Shown piece by piece: positions 59,408 to 64,000 of a stretch of 64,000 nt of DNA. How positions within the stretch are numbered: the stretch's first letter is position 1; each line of letters begins with the position of its first letter. The notes beneath the pieces were generated by a model, which was given only the letters and a program-made list of their open reading frames with translations, was not told the origin of the DNA and did not search any database. The stretch covers positions 20,816 through 84,815 of the forward strand of contig JADNRX010000240.1 of the NCBI GenBank assembly GCA_015501595.1, given 5' to 3'. Made by a program: the position numbers and the translations under genes. This DNA is from Hymenopellis radicata. Taxonomy: Eukaryota; Basidiomycota; Agaricomycetes; Agaricales; Physalacriaceae.

Positions 59408-59800
59408 CTGTAAAGACGATAGCTCATACCGATGGCTCGAGGACGCGTGGGCCAATAGGCTCTAGATGGGTTAAACGATTGTCCCTCTCGCCAAACTGAG
59501 CGAGATTGGTTGGGTCCATTCAATGGCAGGACGTGATGAAGACCAAGTGCGCAAGGTTATGGATCAACCAGGCATCAGGTAAGTAAGTAACAATTTTGAC
59601 TTAAACTACGCACTAGCGAGAAACGCGATCCAGCTACGTCGTAGCTAGGAAGGGGAGATGTAGTTAGGCCTAGGAGAGATCAGCTCGTCTAACTATGTCT
59701 GCTAGGCCTAACTCGGATTCGACGCTTTTCGTGATGCGACAGCCTTCTGCTTGCAGTGCTCATGCTCTTTCGAAAACTGGCCGCGCACACTATATAACGG
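59408..59800 (-). repeat. Right block of the rearranged inverted repeat flanking GWT1
   Basis: Reverse-complement partner of 56768-57235. It contains its own hairpin built from AGTTAGGCCTAG and CTAGGCCTAACT. Confidence 0.8.
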
Positions 59801-60111
59801 CGCAGGGCATTTTAGCTGTCCGATGAATTCATAAGCGTACATTCCTCATTGCAATTGTATTAACACAGCATATACGCTCAGTCATATCGCGATCATCCGA
59901 CCAATTTCTTTCTTGCACGCTTATTATATACCATGTTTCCTACTACCTGTCTTCTCCATCGACCGCATATCGTGGTCTCGGTCATCGTCTGACCTTGACT
60001 GTTGTGCTATTCGAGATATCTGCCTCATGACAAGCAGCATGTCATCACAGCCTCTCCATCTCATTACACGAATCAAACTCAAGGTCTCCTTCGAACTCGT
60101 GCTGTCGTGCG

Positions 60112-60837
60112 ATGGCACGCACCTTAACTTCCTTTCCGCTCAAGCGCCACACTCGCGGCTATGCGAAATTTAATGCACGTCAAGACGCATATAGACACGG
60201 TTTCTCCCTCTCCCAACTCCAAACCACCATGGACGCCCCCAGCTCCTCGCCTCCTTCCACGTCGGAGCCAGCAGTCACGTTTCTTACCTCTGCTTCCCGA
60301 CTGGAGTTACTCTACTTCTCCGCCATATTACCACTCATGAGGACAACACTCTTCATAATCGAGTGCTGCACAATCTTCATCCTGCTCGTCGCTGGCTATG
60401 CCGCCTTCACAGTCCTCGGCTATGCCTTGCTCTCCATCTCCACAGTCTCTCGGGACCACTACCTCTCCGTCGTCTACGCGTCCCTCATCGGCGGGATCAT
60501 CCTCATCCCCCCCGTCTGCATCACATCCGAACTCACGTTCCGCTATGTGTGCGACAACGTCTTCACAAGATATCCCCCGTACGTGGTCGCCAGGTATTGG
60601 ATGGCGTACGTCCCGCGCGCTCTTATCATGCCCGTGTTTTTGGGTGGTGGCGCTTTGGGGTTGAAGATCTTGGGAACGAGCTCGTTTGGCGAGGCGAGGC
60701 TTGTGGATAAGGCACATTTGGTGGCGGCTAGTGCGCTTGGAGGATTTATTTTTCAAGTGATCTATGAGGTTTTGAGAGCTTTGATTGTGATGGTAATTCT
60801 GTCGCACCAGTGCCGCCGCGAGAGGTTTGTTCTTTAG
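60112..60837 (+). CDS. Hypothetical multi-pass membrane protein
   Basis: Open frame of 241 codons from ATG 60112 (MARTLTSFPLKRHTRGYAKF); a later ATG at 60229 (MDAPSSSPPSTSEPAV) is an equally good start. Four hydrophobic segments follow: LFIIECCTIFILLVAGYAAF, VVYASLIGGIILIPPVCIT, RALIMPVFLGGGALGLKIL, and LVAASALGGFIFQVIYEVL. The end is a short basic tail (CRRERFVL). No family is recognised. It is probably an endomembrane or plasma-membrane protein. There is no intron, which is unusual among its neighbours. Confidence 0.6.
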   Translation: MARTLTSFPLKRHTRGYAKFNARQDAYRHGFSLSQLQTTMDAPSSSPPSTSEPAVTFLTSASRLELLYFSAILPLMRTTLFIIECCTIFILLVAGYAAFTVLGYALLSISTVSRDHYLSVVYASLIGGIILIPPVCITSELTFRYVCDNVFTRYPPYVVARYWMAYVPRALIMPVFLGGGALGLKILGTSSFGEARLVDKAHLVAASALGGFIFQVIYEVLRALIVMVILSHQCRRERFVL

Positions 60838-60999
60838 CATACGTACTCCCTATACTAGAATCCGCTCCTTCAAGTCTGATACTTATATTCTTCCTGATAG
60901 ACGAATGCACTGAAATTCACATTGTTACTAGTATACATCATTGAAGCAATACATATGGTAAGAAGTTACAGCTCGGACTCTCGACCGCATCAACACATT

Positions 61000-62430
61000 T
61001 TACTCCTGGGCAACCACAATCACACTCTTCCCCATATTCTCCCCCGTCTGAACCTTCCTAATCGCCTCACCCGCCTGCTCCAACCCAACCGTAATATCTT
61101 CCTTATATTTCATCTCCCCACTAGCAAGTTTTTGCGGAATAACACGATAAAACTCATCCTGCCACTTCTTCTCAAGCACCAGCACGATGAATCCGTAGAT
61201 GGTGAGGCTACGGGCAAAGAGTTGCTCGAGGTTCTATTACAGTAGCTGGTTATTCAGGAAAGGTGGGTGAAAGGAACTTGAATTCATACCTTGTAGTTCT
61301 GTCCGAGTCCCCGAGGATCGTTATACGATGAGGACATCCCGCACGAAATGATACGACCGTGCGTCTTCATCGACTCCAACGCAGCATCAAGGATTGGCCC
61401 ACCGACGTGATCCCAGTACCTGTCGTTGTAATTAGCACGGCAATGCAGGAAGACTAGAAACATCTGGAAGGACATACACATCAAGCGGGCCCTCCTTCTT
61501 CAAAACCTCAAGCGTGTCCGTTGTCTTATAGTTAAACGCCACATCCGCGCCAATCTCTTCCATATACTTGACCTTCTCGTCCGTGCCCGCAGAAGCGATA
61601 ACCTTCAGCCCGTCCATTTTCGCGAGTTGAATGACGACTCTGACCCCCCAGATATAAGCACGCTCCCTCCAAAACGTATACTACTCACGATCCAACAGCA
61701 CCAGCACCGGTACTCACAAAGATCGTATCTCCTTTCTTCGCCTTGGCGTATTCCTTGTAGCCGCAGTACGCCGTTTTGCCTGACATGCCAGCTGCGCCAA
61801 TGTACACTGACCAAGGGAGGGAATGCTCGGTTTTAGTGACGACTCGCATGGTCGAGACGTCGGTAACGACGTTGTACTCTTGGAAGTCTGAAAGCACGGA
61901 GGATGTCAGATCCAACGAGGAGATTTGTATGGAGAATAGAGAATGGACGCACTCAAAATGCCAGTTACGTGGTCGCCGACTTTGATGATCGCATTTTCCG
62001 ATCGCACGACGCGACCGACACCATAGTTGTACAGTCTGTCAGTGACTGTTAAATGGGACGCTCGACTGGCTTGAGCGCGAATGAACTCACGGCTCGCCGA
62101 TGAGGAACGGAGGCTGGCGATTATGCGTAAGACAAAGATCAAAAAGCAAGCTGGGAAAACGAACGGAGTACGATTCGACGCTGGGATCGCGCATCTTCCC
62201 TCGGAGGTACGGGTCGCTAGACAAGACGAGAGTTTTAATGAGGATGCCACCCTTCAAGGGCACAGTCTCGGGGTCGATGGTCTTGCTAGCGTCATAGACC
62301 ACCGTACGCCCAGGTACTGGATAGCCTATAGCGATGTTTAGATTGAGTTCGTCGGTTATGCGTTGGGGAATGAAAGCGTACCCGAAGGGATTTCGTTGAA
62401 GGTTACGACTGCGTTTCGAATAGGTGCCAT
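61000..62430 (-). CDS. Zinc-independent MDR reductase (PTGR1/alkenal reductase type)
   Basis: It starts at 62430 (MAPIRNAVVTFNEIPSGYAF) and has several exons. Blocks include LVLSSDPYLRGKMRDPS, YNYGVGRVVRSENAIIKVGD, LPWSVYIGAAGMSGKTAYCG, the nucleotide-binding VSTGAGAVGS, VIASAGTDEKVKYMEEIGAD, VAFNYKTTDTLEVL, and WDHVGGPILDAALESMKTHG. The ending is MGKSVIVVAQE. This is the medium-chain dehydrogenase/reductase branch of NADPH-dependent 2-alkenal/prostaglandin reductases, which lack zinc and reduce the double bond of enals and enones in the cytosol. The likely role is detoxifying reactive aldehydes. No linked pathway genes are nearby. Confidence 0.88.
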
Positions 62431-62929
62431 TGCGGCTTTGTGTAGTTGGAGTCGTGGTCTACTTTATAAGACATCCTATTAAATAAACGATAAACCGTGT
62501 GAAGCAAAGTGACTCGGATGAATAATCACCTTCAGTGCCCGCGTTCTCTCCCGATGCGTAGTCGAAGTATGTCAATTTCAGGATGAGTGAGCTTATGACC
62601 CCCAATGTAATAGCATTCATTGGTCCAAATTTGAGGCGTAGGAAGGAAAGAGGGCTTGATTAAGCGATGACTGGGTTTACATATGAATCGAAGGAGGATC
62701 TCCGTGTGAAATCAGCGCGGGCGACTCGGATGGTATGTGAGCGGCGCTATCGAGAATGAGACCCTATACTTAGAGGTGGGAGGCTCGACCGAAGCCGAAG
62801 CCGAAGAACTCGGTCGACCTGGCAAACGCCATCCGCCGTCGCCACATCTTGAATTGCTTTGGAGCGTTTGGTGATCCTGATGGGAGATGGAATACTGATT
62901 AGGAGGAACTACATGTAAGGTCAAGGACT
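62431..62929 (-). other. Intergenic, no supported gene
   Basis: Short frames only. The left part is the 5' region of the MDR gene and the right part the 3' region of the next gene. Confidence 0.45.
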
Positions 62930-63738
62930 CTACGCCCTTATCCCGGAAACCCACCAACAATTTGACATCCCGATTCGCTGCGCTACTGCTTCCTTCGATG
63001 CCTGTTCCAAACCTCGACCCATGCCGCTGGTTTGCGCCAAAGCATCTTTGAAGCTTCGCACGGGCTCGGCAACGTAGTCGTCGAGACAGTCATCCACCCA
63101 GCGTGCGTGTGTCTCCGCGTCGGTCTTGTCCACCCAAAGATCAACTGTGGGTGGATATGAGAAAGGCCCTCTATACTCGAAATCCCATTCAGAATTTAAC
63201 TCCGAGTCCGTGTCCTCAGAGCAGGAACGCTTGCCGAGAGGGGAAGAAGAGTCGGTAGCAGGAGAGGGAGGGAAATGTAATCGTTTGTATCGCAGCAACC
63301 ATTCGTAGTGCCACGGATCCGGCGGTTGGGAAAATCCTCTGGGAGACTACCCACAAAGAAGAAAGGGATCGGTATAGACTCATTCCACTCAATATCCACT
63401 AAGGCAGAGATAATGCTGTGTGGCAAAGACAATGCCTCCTTCGTCAAGGTGAAGCGTTGGATCTGAGTGAGGGGAAAGCAAGGATTTAGAAGTGAGAGTA
63501 ACGCTCGGAAGATTCGTGTATGGTTTATCAAAGCGAGTGACCACCTTAGTGTCAGGGTGTTGAACATAAATGGCCCCATTGAACGTAAGGGGAATCACGA
63601 CATAGTCGTAGCTCTTGTCGAGAGGGAAGATCTGAAGTAGCAGCCTTGAATGGAATGAAAATATTGATGAAGGAGAAGACGGACCTCGTGGTAGTTTTGA
63701 CGAACGGTAATGTTACAGGTTGTATTGTGGGCTGTCAT
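62930..63738 (-). CDS. Hypothetical protein, possible frameshift
   Basis: It starts at 63738 (MTAHNTTCNITVRQNYHE), with introns before IFPLDKSYDYVVIPLTFNGA and before IQRFTLTKEALSLPHSIISA. The latter runs through DIEWNESIPIPFFFVGSLPE. Immediately after, the frame that looks coding shifts by one base (restored by one more G near 63340) to give GFSQPPDPWHYEWLLRYKRL. It then reads HFPPSPATDSSSPLGKR, DLWVDKTDAETHARWVDDCL, ending SNCWWVSGIRA. No domain is recognised. Confidence 0.5.
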
Positions 63739-64000
63739 CTTCCCAAAAGCCTAATTGGGCGCAGGGGAGAGAGGACAATAGAGTATTGCTGAATTTCCTC
63801 AAAAAGATTGCGCCGAGCTGATGTATGCATTAGAAACTCGAATTCTTCGACGAAGACAAGCCCTACCACAGACGGTATTTTGTGGCTGGAATATCAGTTC
63901 CTCCGATTCCCCACGAGTGAGGCCACAATGAAATTCGAAGAGGTCGAGCTGTCGAAATGCATAAAGTGGGAAACTATGTTCACAGCAACAAGAAACTCAC
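63739..64000 (+). other. Window end, no supported gene
   Basis: No gene recognised in the last 260 bases. Confidence 0.4.

Noticed and set aside
60328..60840. Minus-strand 170-codon frame opposite the membrane protein
   Set aside because: Asp/Glu/Gly-rich shadow of the hydrophobic sense frame, with no homology.
1..64000. CRISPR arrays, bacterial operons, riboswitches
   Set aside because: The DNA is eukaryotic with spliceosomal introns; no regularly spaced short repeats were seen.

Overview
This is nuclear DNA of a filamentous basidiomycete, most likely an agaricomycete. Genes are broken by many short introns of about 45-60 nt with GT..AG (twice GC..AG) borders. The gene families fit too: a DUF6533 membrane protein, F-box/leucine-rich proteins, a microsomal P450, an Aim9-like phosphotransferase, and 7-TM proteins of a basidiomycete type. 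No species is named because nothing in the window fixes one. Exon borders were worked out by hand from reading frame, splice sites and protein family.

Layout. 1-2.4 kb: two copies (A, B; minus strand) of a small kinase-like gene family. 3.2-6.5 kb: SEC24 of the COPII coat, with an N-terminal WW domain. 6.7-9.7 kb: complex I assembly factor NDUFAF2 and a PHD/chromodomain protein. 9.9-15 kb: a DUF6533 membrane protein and an intact, intron-dense P450. 15.3-16.4 kb: kinase-like copy C. 17-18.3 kb: a protein with two ubiquitin-like domains. 18.6-21.2 kb: a frameshifted F-box locus. 21.8-31.8 kb: an accessory block with a dead inverted copy of part of SEC24, kinase-like copies D, E and F, two decayed relics of the same family, and a complete non-autonomous LTR element inside one relic. 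32.3-39 kb: a broken basidiomycete gene, two paralogues of a second protein-kinase family (one with a 567-bp Mutator-like MITE just upstream of its ATG), and an Aim9-like phosphotransferase. 39.3-43.6 kb: an orphan, an F-box gene, and an RPN3 proteasome gene interrupted by a 583-bp MITE. 44-52.3 kb: a duplicated segment carrying two 7-TM paralogues, with mostly non-coding DNA between. 53.2-63.7 kb: conserved genes again (F-box/zinc protein, MAK32-like, GWT1, a membrane protein, an MDR reductase, an orphan).

The most striking content is the kinase-like family: six copies and at least two relics in 31 kb. It has the HxDxxxxN catalytic loop and a beta-3 lysine, but no glycine-rich loop, and DFD in place of DFG. 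One copy (B) has lost that aspartate and looks like a mosaic of copies D and E. Duplication with flanking DNA, including pieces of SEC24, shows active segmental turnover. The MITEs and the LTR element carry exact target-site duplications, so their borders are firm. Several conserved genes carry single-base indels next to short homopolymers. This may be residual long-read assembly error, so some pseudogene calls are provisional.
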